64,000 nucleotides of DNA from Phascolomyces articulosus (GCA_025677815.1 JAIXMP010000034.1:124001-188000), one strand, 5' to 3'; shown: positions 32,514 to 44,242, numbered from the stretch's first letter. The notes: generated by a model from the sequence alone, not told the origin. Numbers and translations: made by a program.

Positions 32514-34967
32514 TTTTTTTTATGGAAAGAAAAAAAGTTGAGAAAGAAGTTTAAAAAAAACGCAGGAAAGTTTCCATTGCTCCGACCAAAACTTAAAAAG
32601 AATTAAGGGGGACTCGTTTCAGGTTTATCATGAGGAATGAACAACTTTCCTTAAAATATCAAAATAGATGCATAGTTATTCTCCTTTTTATTTAAATGGA
32701 TTGACAATAGGGATTGGCATGAATGAGTTTATATTCTCATTTATTTAAATAAACACTCTTTCTTCACATTCTGTTGTTATTATTATACAAGAATCCATTT
32801 CAGATAAATAATATAAAAACAGATTCGTTATGATGATTTTAATAGCTGAAAATTTATTACCATCCAAATAAGACCAGAGTGAAGCAAAGATCTATTTCAG
32901 TAAACTTCAGGTGTACAGGGAGAGGGGAATAAGATAGAAGCTGTATCTGTTTTGAAAATAGAATTAACAATCATGTTACAAACAAGAGGTTGGCTCTGGT
33001 CGCTAATACATTAAAGATGGAATTACAGCAAAGTCATACTTTCACGCCTTGATCCATTTTTTCAAACTGCATACCTAATAAATTCTTCAATCCTCCCCTA
33101 CACAGTCTTTATAAAGTTTATTCAATGTATATATGTGTTCAAGTATATAGAAGGCACTTGCTTTAAAAAAAGGTTTTCGCGTAATGATTTATAAAAACGC
33201 AAAAAAAACTTACACTTTGAATCAACTTGAAATATTAATAAAAAGGATCTTGATTGGATTCTTTATTACAACGACCATTACCAAGAATGATCCATCGCTT
33301 TATTTTTTTTTTTTTTTTTTGTGTCGACCATTTGGTTGGAAAAAAAACAACGTGTTATTTCGTCGTTGCATTATTTTAGGGAAAAAAAACACGACAAAGT
33401 GGATGCGTTGATTCTTTATTTTATAAAACGGATTCACACGTAGAATCAATCGTCAAAACACGATGACATTTACCCCATTAATTAAAAGGCAATAGTCATT
33501 ATTTTTTTAAACAGGTCATTAAGATCCTGTAATTTATTTATTTGTTCTATTATTTGTATACAACACTTTATCAAATAAAAGACCAACAACATATAAAAAA
33601 AACAACACGGTTATTTTAAAACAACTACTTTATTTATTTATTATATAAACTATATATTAAAATACAACACTCTTTGCCATTACTTTTTCTAAAAAAAAGT
33701 AATGTTACCAAGGATCACTACGTGGAAGTGGTGTTGTGTCGATCCTCGACCTCCCCAAAGCACGCCATTGCTAAGGATCAGTGGTCCCGATTGGTCCGGC
33801 CAACCAGTGCTTTTTGCTCTTACAATTCTATGAATGCGCTAGGCATCTGCGTCTTTGTTCTTTAACCACTAGAGAGCGAGAGTTGAGAAACGGCTATGAA
33901 ACAAAACCCAACAGCGAAAAAAGTGGGACTGAAAAAAAAAACGCCATTATAAAACGACATTGTTTTTCCAATAAGGAAAAAAAGAAAAAAGAAGAGAAGA
34001 AAAAAAAGTTGTCCTATTTATATATATTTTTCTTTTGAGAGTGGCTGCTTTTTAAACCCCCGCTATTTGTTGCTTTTCCTATGATTAGCCCTATATATAT
34101 GTTTTATCCGTTATTGAGAAGCGTTGGATAGTATAAAGAGCAAGATAAAGAAGTGTTAAAGAAGTAGGATATTGCATAAAGAAGTTTCATGTAAAAATGA
34201 CAGGTGACAACTCCGAAGAAATATGGGCCGTTTTGGTGATACCAAATGGAAAAAATAAGGGGTAGATTGCTTCTCAGAAAAAAAAAATAATCTCAAATTG
34301 CTATCTCTTGGGAGAAACATTTGTTTAATAAAATAATAGCAAAAAGTTAGATCGAAAATGATAAAAGGAAACAATATTTATTAAACAAGTGGTTGACGAC
34401 AAAACTTATTGAAATGTTTTATTAAATTATTTTCTTTATTGTGGCATATCTACATATCCACACTTCTTCTCACATATATAATCATCAATACTACTACATC
34501 GCGTTATTACAAATAAATAAATAATAATTTAAATAAATAATATCGGTTCCCTCACATAATCCTCATTCCAATAATAATACAATAATAATACAATAACATA
34601 ATAATATAATAATGATCCTGTAATATACATCTGTTATATCAAACAAATGTAATAATAACAAACTACAGTGATCAACGTTTAAGTGGCATGAGTAAGAAAA
34701 CATAAATCCTGTACTTGTAAAACTAGAATATAATTATCTTTACTTTTATTATCATCTTTACTATTATAATAAATCTATATCGATTCCCACAAGTCTTCTT
34801 CTGTCTCTATCTCTCTTTGTCATTACACCTATCTTAATTCTTATCCATACCACAAAAGTAAAGAAGATAATAACCGAGAATCAGATTATCTCAAAAATGG
34901 ATTCGTATGAGATGTATATATAGGATATACAGCAGTGTTTTTTTAATGAATAAATAGACCCAATTGA
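32514..34967. other. Gene-poor AT-rich interval with one GC-richer patch
   Basis: I see no protein gene. 33705-33880 is clearly more GC-rich and contains complementary pieces (AAAGCAC/GTGCTTT; TTGGTCCGGCCAA). It is followed by an A-rich tract. It might hold a structured RNA, but I recognise none. The rest holds poly-A/T, ATAAT microsatellites (~34560-34600) and scattered TATA-like sequences. Confidence 0.35.
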
Positions 34968-36409
34968 CTAAAATGGTAATCGCTTTGTCAAAGCAACATT
35001 ATAGGTCATTTGATCCTGTATCACTTTAAATATATAGCCAGTGTCTAACCTCATACACATCACATATCTCCTCCTCTTCAAATCGTCAAGAAGGGCCAAT
35101 AATACAATCATTATTTAGAAATGAGTTTAAATATATACTTTATTTTTATATATGATTTGATTTTTATGCAATAAATAAAGGAAAAAAAAAGTACCTGAAA
35201 CTGTTGATGCAAATACCTACACAAGTCACCATCCAGGTTCGTTGTCCTTATCCTGTCATTCTTTCTTGATCCATATTCCCACACCATTGGGTCGAACAAC
35301 ACTCCTCAAAAAATAAATAAATTAAAAAAGCCATGATAACACATGCCTTGTTCCATTATCATCACCATCATCATCATCCAATCCATGTTCGATCCGTTAT
35401 TCTCTTTCCTCTTTCCTCTTTCTTCTTTCCAATATAAATAAATATAACCGTCATACCTGTTCGGGAAAGCCATAAGAAAGGAAAATATTTGATTAGCATC
35501 ATGCATCTAATTGAACATATTCCGGTTTCGAATGACAACATTTTTTTTCCCACCTGAGCCAATTTCGATGATCGAAAAATTGCGTCTACGTACCATTGTT
35601 ATCATCACCATTTTCATCATGATAATGCTATTGATTGACTGTAAGTTTTCATCCAATCCATCCGGTTGGCCCCTGGTATTGCCATGTTTCTCCAGATTTA
35701 CTGTAACATCTACATAAAACCATGGTCCTTACACACACGTATTGGAATGATCATGCTTGAAGGTCGAGTGATGCACATTGTAATATGCTAGCATGAGGCC
35801 AGAATTGTTGTTGTTGTTGTTTATTGTTGTTTTTCGCGACTGCTGTTCGCTTGATAGTCTAGACCGATAAAAAAAAAGATGAGCCATTTTCCATGGATGC
35901 TATGAAAACTGTTTCATCCTGTTACAAATGGAAAAAAAGGATCCCGACTTAGAAAGAAAGAAAAAGATATATAGTTATATACCCAAAAGTTGATAGCCCA
36001 AATTGCAAGTGGATTAGACTCCCTACGATAATGATGACGCGTCCCAGTGTTAGTTGACAAAAGTGAAGATTGAGATGACCAAGTCTCTTTTGAATCGGTT
36101 GTCAAGTTTGGTCAAGAAAAAAAAATATATTACGCGTGTAAATTTGCTATCGCAACAGGATATTTGGTTTCGTAACAGGACAAGTGGAAGAGTATCAACT
36201 GAATTGATGGCCATGACATGGATCGGATCGGATCGAACGATTGGGAATTGATTCAAGGTTAAGTAATGACCGTGTGTATATTTATGTATGTATGTATGTA
36301 TGTATGTATGTATCAAAGAGAGTTTATATGCAAAAAGAAAGAAAAGAGTACCTATTTTTGTGCCTCTAAATGATATCATGGGTGTCGGCATTTCAATATA
36401 CGAAGGACC
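34968..36409 (-). pseudogene. Probably decayed unrecognised gene
   Basis: Several protein-like segments occur in order on the minus strand but cannot be joined by clean introns: SYIEMPTPMISFRGTKI, INSVDTLPLVLLRNQISCCD, TGTRHHYRRESNPLAIWAI, DETVFIASMENGS, FDPMVWEYGSRKNDRIRTT followed by NLDGDLCRYLHQQFQ, and finally LLDDLKRRRYVMCMRLDTGY through ALTKRLPF and stop at 34968-34970. The last segment has no AG acceptor before its open frame, and others change frame mid-exon. I read it as a relic of a multi-exon gene, though an intact gene with introns I misjudge is possible. I do not recognise the family. Confidence 0.35.
36279..36312. repeat. ATGT tetranucleotide microsatellite
   Basis: About eight tandem copies of the tetranucleotide TATG/ATGT. 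It lies inside a probable former intron of the decayed gene. Confidence 0.9.
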
Positions 36410-37111
36410 CACAATGATTTAATCAAATAAATAATCTTTCTACTATGGCTATCGTATTGTTTCTTTTTTAATAAAATGATGATCACATAGTAGTCATTAT
36501 CATTTATATATATAATAAAATCTTATTCAGATGATAAATCCATTAGGAATGGAAAAGAATAATAATAAATCGCTGTTACGTAATCTTGTGTGTTTTGTTT
36601 GTGTGTGTTTTTGCAACTCAATCAATAATAGAATGAAGCATAGGAAAAAAAACACCGTGAAAAAACCCCCTTCTAAGAAAATTACACTGAACAATACAAA
36701 CTTCATTATTATTATCACAAATGAAAAAGAGACGATTATTTTCTTAATATGGCTTAGGATTTACTACAACAGGCACATCAATCACCACAACAGTTGAGCT
36801 GTTCTAGAGCATAGGTGCAAACCAATAAGCCCTGTTTTCTTTTTGAATAAAGATGAACCATCTAATATCTCAACTTTATAACCATGGCCTGTGCACTCGG
36901 AGTCATTCCGATAAGGTTGATCAAGTACAAAAAGTCATTATTAAAATGAATTAAATATGTCAAACATAAAAATAAAATACCAACAGAGTCATGTTTTTTT
37001 TAAGTTTGATGTTTATTAAAACGAGGAAAACCCACCCTATCCCTCAGTTGGTTGACCCAACTGCACTATGTCAAAAGATCCAAATGTTTTTGTTGTTCAG
37101 AAGGAAAAATT

Positions 37112-37225
37112 GAATGACTAAAGGAATACAATTGTAAATGACTAAAGGAATACAATTGCGAATGACTAAAGGAATACAATTGTAAATGACTAAAGGAATA
37201 CAATTGCGAATGACTAAAGGAATAC
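37112..37225. repeat. 24-bp minisatellite with two alternating variants
   Basis: About 4.75 units of GAATGACTAAAGGAATACAA plus TTGT or TTGC. The units alternate between a GAAT...TTGT and an AAAT...TTGC form, so the true period is 48 bp. On the minus strand it can be read as an 8-residue repeat (IPLVIRNC/IPLVIYNC), but I see no gene around it. Confidence 0.9.
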
Positions 37226-38363
37226 TACTATGAATAACTTGGATGGCCTGGAGGCCTTTGTTGCGAATTGGTCGATCCATTAAACGTTGCTCCCTGTTCA
37301 TCGATAAAGGAAAACCCACGCAGAGAGACCATGATGAAACATAAAGAAAATCGTTCAACTTGGAAACCATGCCTAAATACATATGTTTCTCAATTGTTCT
37401 TCTTCTATAATAAACTGGTTATTGTTCAAAGAAACAGAAAAAAAACATACCCGCAAAACAGGGGCGTATCATGATTAAGAATCGTCAGCTTGAGAAATGG
37501 CATAACCTATTATATATATTTATATATAATTAATTGCTCATATATAAAGTTTCTTTTAGTAATGAAATAGTTATAATTGAAATACATACAAACAGAACAG
37601 GAGCAGATGGGCTATCAATGTTATGAATTCATATTGATTTTTTTTTTTGTTGGCTATGGTACTCGAAATTTCACCTATTATTTTAACAAAGAGAAAAAGG
37701 TAAAAGTATTTCATGCATGGAACTCTCTTCCTTCGCGTCCCTCTTTTGTTTTCGTTCCCCTCTTTTATTGGTTTCACCCCCTTCTCACATGGCTTTTTTG
37801 CCTGAGCACTTTTTTCTTGCTGGTGTGGTGGAAGGCTACCATGTAAAATGATAGCACTGCCTCGACAGTTTTTGTCATGAACGGACATAGCATTTTGAGT
37901 CAGCTACAAAGACTCATGGGCGACCGAAAGCCGTTTTCGAACACTTGGTTGTACTAACTGCACAAGCGGAATGACTATGGATAGTCAAATTACTCCCAGG
38001 GAATGCGAGTTCTGTGGAATGCAGAGACGTATGGCTATCGCACTGTTAGCCTCCAAAATGTGCATTTAGTTGATCAAAGGAAATCAACGTCCTTCCAGAG
38101 TACACAATAAGGACAATTCTACCAAGATTATACAGACTGTTGTGGGCACATGCAAGTACTATACCCTGGCCAGTTCCTAAGTCTGACTTCTTCCTTGCAT
38201 GCGAATGGTTACTGACCACAACCTTGGGTGTGCCGAAAGGGGAACAGAAGGCCGCACCTTAACTTCAGCTAAACCAACTGTCGTCTCCTCGGCTCCGTTG
38301 GATTGTCAAAAAGACGCGCCATATCCAGTGGGACCTGGCACCAACAAGAACTCAGGCCCCTTG

Positions 38364-38420
38364 AACCAAGTACAGGAGTCGAACCCGTCGCCGTATGTAC
38401 CAAAACTACATAGACTTGGC
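38364..38420 (-). other. tRNA-like structure lacking a D arm
   Basis: On the minus strand: acceptor 5' strand GCCAAGT pairs with 3' ACTTGGT (7 bp, one G-U). Next is a 5-bp anticodon-like stem ATGTA/TACAT with 7-nt loop GTTTTGG (would-be anticodon TTT). Then a 6-nt variable region, and a T arm ACGGG/CCTGT closing the canonical loop TTCGACT. Only CT lies where the D arm should be. It could be a tRNA-derived repeat or chance. It is not called as a functional tRNA. Confidence 0.4.
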
Positions 38421-38744
38421 TAATACGAAAAGCAGAGCATAGGCTTGACCAAAAGGGAAGAAATGGCATCGACCAGAAAAAGAAAACATTGGAACCTTGA
38501 ATGCTTTGGAAACAATATAACGGCATTCATTTCGAAATGACTTGAGAAGATCCAAATAGAAGAATGAACGTAAAAAAATAAGTTTGAGAATACTAAAAAT
38601 AAAGAATATAATATAAGAAAGAATGCATAAGCAAAATGAAGATATGGAATGGTAAACGAAAAAAAAAAGTATTGGAGGAAAAGTTTGAGAGAATAAAGAA
38701 GGTTGATTAAATAAATCAGTAAAAAAAAAAGCAATTAAGGCCAT

Positions 38745-38995
38745 TCAATGTCAAGAGAGGATCATTAAACACGTCGTAAAGATTTCAAAGGTACCTTCGA
38801 AAACAGCATGAAGTTTCTGTAACTTGAAAACAAATGGAAAACAGTAGAATTGTTAACTGAATTAAAAAAAAAATGTTTGGTTAATTAGTTCAGTGAAAAA
38901 GCAAAACTAGATTAAAATAAAGTTATCAATTGTCAAGAGAGGATCATTGAAAACATCGTAAAGATTTCAAAAGTACCTTTTTCATTGGTAACTTG
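38745..38995. repeat. Pair of ~55-bp direct repeats
   Basis: TCAAGAGAGGATCATT followed by CGTAAAGATTTCAAA and GTACCTT occurs at about 38749-38797 and again at about 38931-38978 with a few substitutions, about 180 bp apart. Similarity may continue through TAACTTGAA. No gene is associated. Confidence 0.8.
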
Positions 38996-39119
38996 AAGAA
39001 GTTTCATTTTTGTAGAAGAAAAAGTGTGTGTCAATTGGGTTGAGAGAAGAATGTTGGCCCAAGTTGGGTAAGAGTTACTGCGGCTTCAGAAATAGCAAAA
39101 ATTGGTGAGGTGCGGGGTT

Positions 39120-39290
39120 AAACTAGGCGTAGCGAGATATAAAACCAGGTGTAGCAAGAAAATAAGAATGTAACAAGAAAATAAGTATGTAGCAAGAAAA
39201 TAAGAGGTGTAGTGTAGCAAGAAAATAAGAGGTGTAGCAAGATGAAAACTAGATGGAACAAGATAAAAACTAGATGTAGCGAGATACACA
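39120..39290. repeat. Degenerate ~20-bp minisatellite
   Basis: Repeats of GGTGTAGCAAGAAAATAAGA with variants (TGTAACAAGAAAATAAG; TGTAGCGAGAT). Roughly eight units, some shortened. It lies 130 bp upstream of the next gene. Confidence 0.85.
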
Positions 39291-39425
39291 TGGTAATACA
39301 ACAGTGATTCAAAATAATATACAAATTTTTATAATGACACCGTCTAGTACAGATAAAACTAAAGTAACCAAATTTGTTACACACAAAGCATTTTATTTTC
39401 TTTGTTTTGAATATAAAAGGGAGGC

Positions 39426-39845
39426 ATGATTTCTTTTTTCTTTACTTTACCTTCTTTTTTTTTGGGAATTCAAAAAACGGCTCGCGTCAAACCAATCACT
39501 CATCCTGATGAACCAACAATCTACAAAAAACCTAACATATATCAAAAAACCAAGCCATCTTCTCCATCGACAACAAGAACGATGACAACTAGTGGAACAA
39601 CAAGAAAAATCATTAAAAAATCCAAGTATCATCAAGTACGAGAACAAAACCATCATTATGCTATGAATTCTTATAGCGATTGGTTAAAGTATGTCGAATA
39701 TTATGAATCTCGATGCTTGGAAGCATGTTTCAGACCTGACCTTGATGGAAAAGCGATTCGAGACACGTATAATAAATTATACAATGAACTTGAAAGTCCT
39801 ACGGATTTTACAAAACAAGTTATCAAGAAAGCAATTCAGCAATAA
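39426..39845 (+). CDS. Hypothetical 139 aa protein
   Basis: A single uninterrupted frame. The N-terminus is hydrophobic (MISFFFTLPSFFLGIQ) and could be a signal peptide, or translation could start later. A basic Thr/Lys/Ser-rich segment follows (KPSSPSTTRTMTTSGTTRK), then a compact, helix-like C-terminal part: YSDWLKYVEYYESRCLEACF, RPDLDGKAIRDTYNKLYNEL and FTKQVIKKAIQQ. The C-terminal part has a convincing amino-acid pattern for a folded helical domain, but I do not recognise it. There are no close neighbours. An upstream exon is possible, since the poly-T just after the ATG resembles an intron end. Confidence 0.5.
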   Translation: MISFFFTLPSFFLGIQKTARVKPITHPDEPTIYKKPNIYQKTKPSSPSTTRTMTTSGTTRKIIKKSKYHQVREQNHHYAMNSYSDWLKYVEYYESRCLEACFRPDLDGKAIRDTYNKLYNELESPTDFTKQVIKKAIQQ

Positions 39846-40082
39846 GAATATTAATTCTTTATCTCCTTCGCCATCCCTACTACTTGAATACCATCTCAGT
39901 ATTTTTCTTGTATACCATATATATATATATATACCCCCTCTTCCTCTTATCATCATTTCTTATACTTTCGTTGTTCATATTTATTGATTGATTCCCTTTA
40001 CAAATAATATCACATCCCTTCTTCTTTGTACTTTTCATTGTAAAAAATAGACTGACCTCTTTGTATATTGTCTCCATCATCT

Positions 40083-40120
<38 letters not shown>

Positions 40121-40794
40121 ACAATACCTGTTAAATATGATCATTAAAAAATCTGTTCAAAAACAACCTTTATCAAATAAAAACGTTGGTTATCATTATC
40201 GTACAACACTTGTAATAGATAAGGAGATGATTATACTATTTTTCGGTCAAAGCATCTTAATCTTATTACCTATTAGTCTTTATTAGGATCACTAATATAT
40301 ATATATATATCAATAATTTTAGTAAATTATTATCTTGGCCATAATATAACTACGAAAATACCACATGGGAATTGTTATCAATTAAAATTGATCCATTCAT
40401 TCGTTCCTTGATGATCGATGATGAAAGGGTATTTATTGATCTATTATAACTCTGATGATGATCATAACATATCTCTTGGCTCAGAAAATGCTTATTACTA
40501 TGAAATAAGATTCTTTTTGATTTAATCGATCCCATCTCCTTATTTTGGTTAGGGCAACTATTCGTTCCAAGGATAAACAAAAAAGCATACTTTTTGGTCG
40601 TTCGAGTTCTATTTGACATTTTGTCGTACATGTTTGTATACAACAGGATTTAAAATTCATTATCAATTGTACCGCTTTTTGGTATATCATATTTTTTATT
40701 ATTATTTGTTAACCGTAACATATATATAGATATTATTATTATTATATAATTATTATTTTCCTAGTATCTTATTATTATTGAAATATCCTTCATC
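39846..40794. other. Intergenic with a CT microsatellite
   Basis: Includes TATATA at ~39919-39931 and a CT dinucleotide run of about 15 repeats at ~40087-40118. No gene is seen. Confidence 0.45.
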
Positions 40795-41199
40795 GTGTTA
40801 ACTCCATTTTTCTCCCCACTCTCTTTCTCCTTCTTTTGTTTATATTATTTTTTTAATCAAATATATTCTCAAGTATTTTGTTGTTACTGCATAAAGAAAT
40901 CTTTACACGTGATTCATGCATTCGAAGAAGTAATTGTTGCTCCTACTGTCTCAACTATTGCTAGCATCGTATCAACTAATGCTAATATCGTATCAACTGT
41001 TACCAACATTGTAGCTATTATTCCTGATATTTAGGAGATTGTTGCTATTGAAGTAGCAGAACATGCTCAGATGGTATCAATTATTGAATCAATTCAAGCA
41101 ACCCTTACACTACGAATAGCAATCTTTACCAAATCATACGCAGGAATTATCCAGAAATTAGCAATTGATTCCATTAGATTAGAAAATGAAATAGTATAA
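40795..41199 (+). pseudogene. Repetitive hydrophobic reading frame broken by one stop
   Basis: The frame runs from 40795 to a TAG at 41032-41034 and continues open to a TAA at 41197-41199. Translation contains imperfect repeats of a 7-9 residue hydrophobic unit (TVSTIASIVSTNANIVSTV, TNIVAIIPDI) before the stop. After it come EIVAIEVAEHAQMVSIIESI and AIFTKSYAGIIQKLAIDSI. The post-stop part has the rhythm of an amphipathic helix. It looks like a gene with a single recent nonsense change, or chance. I do not recognise the family, and the N-terminal hydrophobic stretch is not trustworthy. Confidence 0.35.
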
Positions 41200-42203
41200 A
41201 TAGGACGAAGAAAATTCTTTTAAATAAAAATCATCTTTTAGTCATCTATTAATTTTCTCTTAGTTTTATATAAATAAAACGAGTATTAGGTCACCCTTCT
41301 TAAACCTTTTTAAGTTATTTATCTTTAATTCCCATATTTAGGGATTGTTGACATTGTGTTGCGTAAACAGACAACCTTTGGTTTTATTATTTTTCTCTTG
41401 TTTATTTTATTTTCCCAGCTAAATTTATAACTTATTTTATCTCCCTTGAGTTATATTACTCATAACCTTTATTATGTTTCTGTTACGCCATAAAACAAGA
41501 CGTAACAATAGTACAATTAAATTTATGCAATTTAATCGGTTAAAAACTTTGTCAATTTTTACGATTGGTAATACAAATTTTGCATTTGTTTTTACAATTC
41601 TTTTAAAGTAAATAGTATAAATAGACGAACAAATTATTTTAATAAAGTAAATTCAGTTCTTTTACCTTACATTAATATATGATATAAGTTCCTATTTCTT
41701 AATCTTTCTCGTTTAAATAAATGATATAATATAATCTTCTCAACTCTTTCATTATATAATAAGACTATATTTCGTGTGGTTTCAGACGTAACATTGCTGA
41801 TAATAAGAACTACCGTACACACTTATATTATTATATTTTTGGTAATTCACAAATCATTATTGAATAATAGAACTCCTGCCACAACATTTTTTAATAGTAG
41901 TGTACATCATTTTATCTCCCATTACCAGATTTTTTTTTTTGTTTATTCATAATAAACATGGTCACATTAATAATAAAAAAAACCATTCTACTAATGCTGT
42001 AATATCCCTGGAAATATATATTTCTTCTCTTTACTTATATACATATATATATAGACTATTAAATGGATGATTCTATGTGTATAGATATAATAGGTTGTTA
42101 TTCTACATGACCACCTTGTTGGTGTTTGATTAGCAAAATTACTGTAGGATAAAATGACTACTCCATATTTGGAAGGTACTAGCAGTATTGTGCATAGAGA
42201 ACT
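41200..42203. other. Intergenic with a short repeated motif
   Basis: AATAGTATAAATAG, followed by GACGAA, occurs at about 41190-41208 and 41612-41630, each followed by an AT-rich tail. No gene is seen. The TATAAATA cores may be promoter-like. Confidence 0.4.
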
Positions 42204-43012
42204 TCATTTACTGTGTGTCCTTGACATCTTTTTTAAATACTGGAAAGCAACCATTGCTGCTTCTGCAATCCCTTTATCTTGTTCTTCACTTTCTGGTTGA
42301 TGATTAGAAGATGCCATTAATGTTCTTGAGGAGGATGACGCTTCACCACCACGGCTGCTGTTGCTGCTATTATTATGGGCCTTGAGCGATTCAGCACTTA
42401 CTGTTATTGATGACATTGGGAATGTATGAGGTGGTGCATTTAAAAATACAGGTGGAGGTGGTGACAATGACATTCCTTCATCATTATTCTTGTTTTTCTT
42501 TTTTTCCAAAAGTTGCTGTCGAGTGAAAGGAAGGATATCATCATTCTCTTGTCTTTTGAAGATACAACCGCAGCAAAAATAAAAGAGACGAATTATTCTA
42601 CCAATAATGGCTCGTTTCCAAAAATGTCGTATTTGAAATAAACATAAAGAGCTATTCCAATCGCAACATCCACAATAGAATGCGTTACGAAGAGTCTTTT
42701 GTTGACTAAATGATTGCTCTGGATCACGTTTCAATTCTTCTGGTGTAAAATAATATATACAATGGAACACTCGGGCGTAATATAAAGCAAAATCTAACAA
42801 TAATAAGGAATAATTATTGAATTGTTGTTCAGTTTATTAAATATTTTTTATATAGAAAAAAAATTATGTGGGTATTTATGATTCATTTTATAATACTTAC
42901 AGAACATAAAAAAGATAGCAAGGAAAATTGCTCCTACTATTACTACAGCAAATGGTAATCCAACAAGTCCACACCATACCCAACCAAAAATCTCTCCAGC
43001 GCTTAGTTCCAT
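42204..43012 (-). CDS. Cys-rich membrane-anchored protein, paralogue 1
   Basis: Exons 42901-43012 and 42204-42793, 233 aa. The first exon encodes one N-terminal transmembrane helix (VWCGLVGLPFAVVIVGAIFL). The second encodes a juxtamembrane part with FHCIYYFTPEELKRDPEQSF, two Cys clusters (FYCGCCDWNSSLCLFQIRHF; FYFCCGCIFKR), a proline-rich PPPPVFLNAPPHTFPM motif and a Ser-rich tail. It is paralogous to the gene at 44243-44986, with shared intron position and phase. The Cys clusters could be palmitoylated or bind metal. I know no family for it. The frame and splice sites agree. Confidence 0.7.
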
Positions 43013-44242
43013 GGTTATTAAATATATACGTAATGATTGACAAAAAAAAAGGATTTATGTAAAAAATTGTTTAAAAGGAAAAGAAAAGCAAGTATATATA
43101 TAATTATTTGATAGACATTTATTTGAATGGGACAAGAGCATGCCAGGTGACCATGATGATAGCTATAAATATTTATACTTTTTGCTAGTATAAACAGGAC
43201 ATATGATTACAAATTAAACTTCATAACAGCACTGCTCAGCGATATTTTATTTCACTGTACGTATGATCCAAAAAACAAAAGCATGGCGATGGTACTATTC
43301 AATGTATACTACATACAATCATTTATCTAATGATAATTCATAAGTACTTTTTAATATCATTTTTTATTAAAATAGGTTATTCTTCTGTGAAAGTCATTAT
43401 TCAATTGAAACAAGATGTATTTAATACTGAGCCAAAAATTCAAAAATCAAAAAACTGATCGCAACATACATAGATAATGATTTTAGTGTGGCGTAGAACC
43501 ACAAAGAGAAATATGCCTTATTTAGTATAGTAAATCAGTTAAAAATAATACTTGAATCATTTGTACAGTTTATATGCAATCTTTTTTTTTCCAAGCTTCA
43601 ATTCCATCTACTATTGAAACTACTACTATGGGTGCACCCACCTCGACAGGAAAGAGATAGTCCATGCCACACATGTGGATTGAACGCGTTCTTCTTCATG
43701 TTAAGAACACTAGCACTAGGAGGATGGTTCAATATGAAATAATAAAAATGTAAAACATCGATGAATCCATGTATAATTGTTATAATTAAAAAATGGCTCC
43801 ACAACTGCAATAATCTCATGAAACATACTACAGTCGACATAGTTATAGTCATCAAAGATCCTGCTAGTAGTAGTAGTAGTAGTTCGTTGGAGCAAAAGAA
43901 ATATAAAGAGGTGTATATATCACCTTATTACTAATCTCTTTTCAAAACACACATTGGAGCATAAATTATTTTACTGTAACCCATGGATCATCATGGTGTT
44001 TAAGAAAGCCCTCTATAGAGAGCATATTAAAATGAGCGTTTCTACATTATGTATACATCCAGCAAGATAATAAGGAAAGTAACTGATTCATATGAATTGA
44101 CAATAGTGGGGTACTACAGGAGTTAAAAAAGTGCGCAAAAAACTTTTACTGCATACAATAGACTATCGTTATTTTCCTATCCCTCCATCTCCTCCCCTTT
44201 TTCTTCCCTCCTTTGTTGTTGCTGGTGTTTAGAAGGTGTCAT
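43013..44242. other. Intergenic between the paralogous pair
   Basis: No gene. It contains upstream DNA of paralogue 1, with a GCCAGGTGACCATGATGAT stretch (~43143) resembling CCAGGTGATCATGATGAT at ~45122 upstream of paralogue 2, so the promoter was copied with the gene. An AGT trinucleotide run lies at ~43865-43882. Confidence 0.5.

Larger units (their letters stand above)
36410..39425. other. Gene-poor, repeat-bearing interval
   Basis: No intact gene. Contents I can name are listed separately: a 24-bp minisatellite (37112-37225), a tRNA-like fold (38364-38420), a dispersed direct repeat (38745/38926) and a 20-bp-type minisatellite (39120-39290). 37860-38520 is GC-richer than its surroundings and has broken protein-like stretches in the plus strand (e.g. 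TPRECEFCGMQRRMAIALL), perhaps an old mobile element. Confidence 0.4.

Noticed and set aside
33674..34038. Plus-strand open frames over the GC-richer patch
   Set aside because: They end in poly-Lys/Phe from A/T runs and show no domain; the patch itself is reported as possible RNA or repeat.
37071..37382. Minus-strand frame with IPLVIRNC repeats
   Set aside because: The repeat is explained by the 24-bp minisatellite. The rest of the frame shows no protein-like conservation or splice structure.
43598..43855. 85-codon minus-strand frame between the paralogous membrane proteins
   Set aside because: No homologous counterpart near paralogue 2, no codon bias and no motif.
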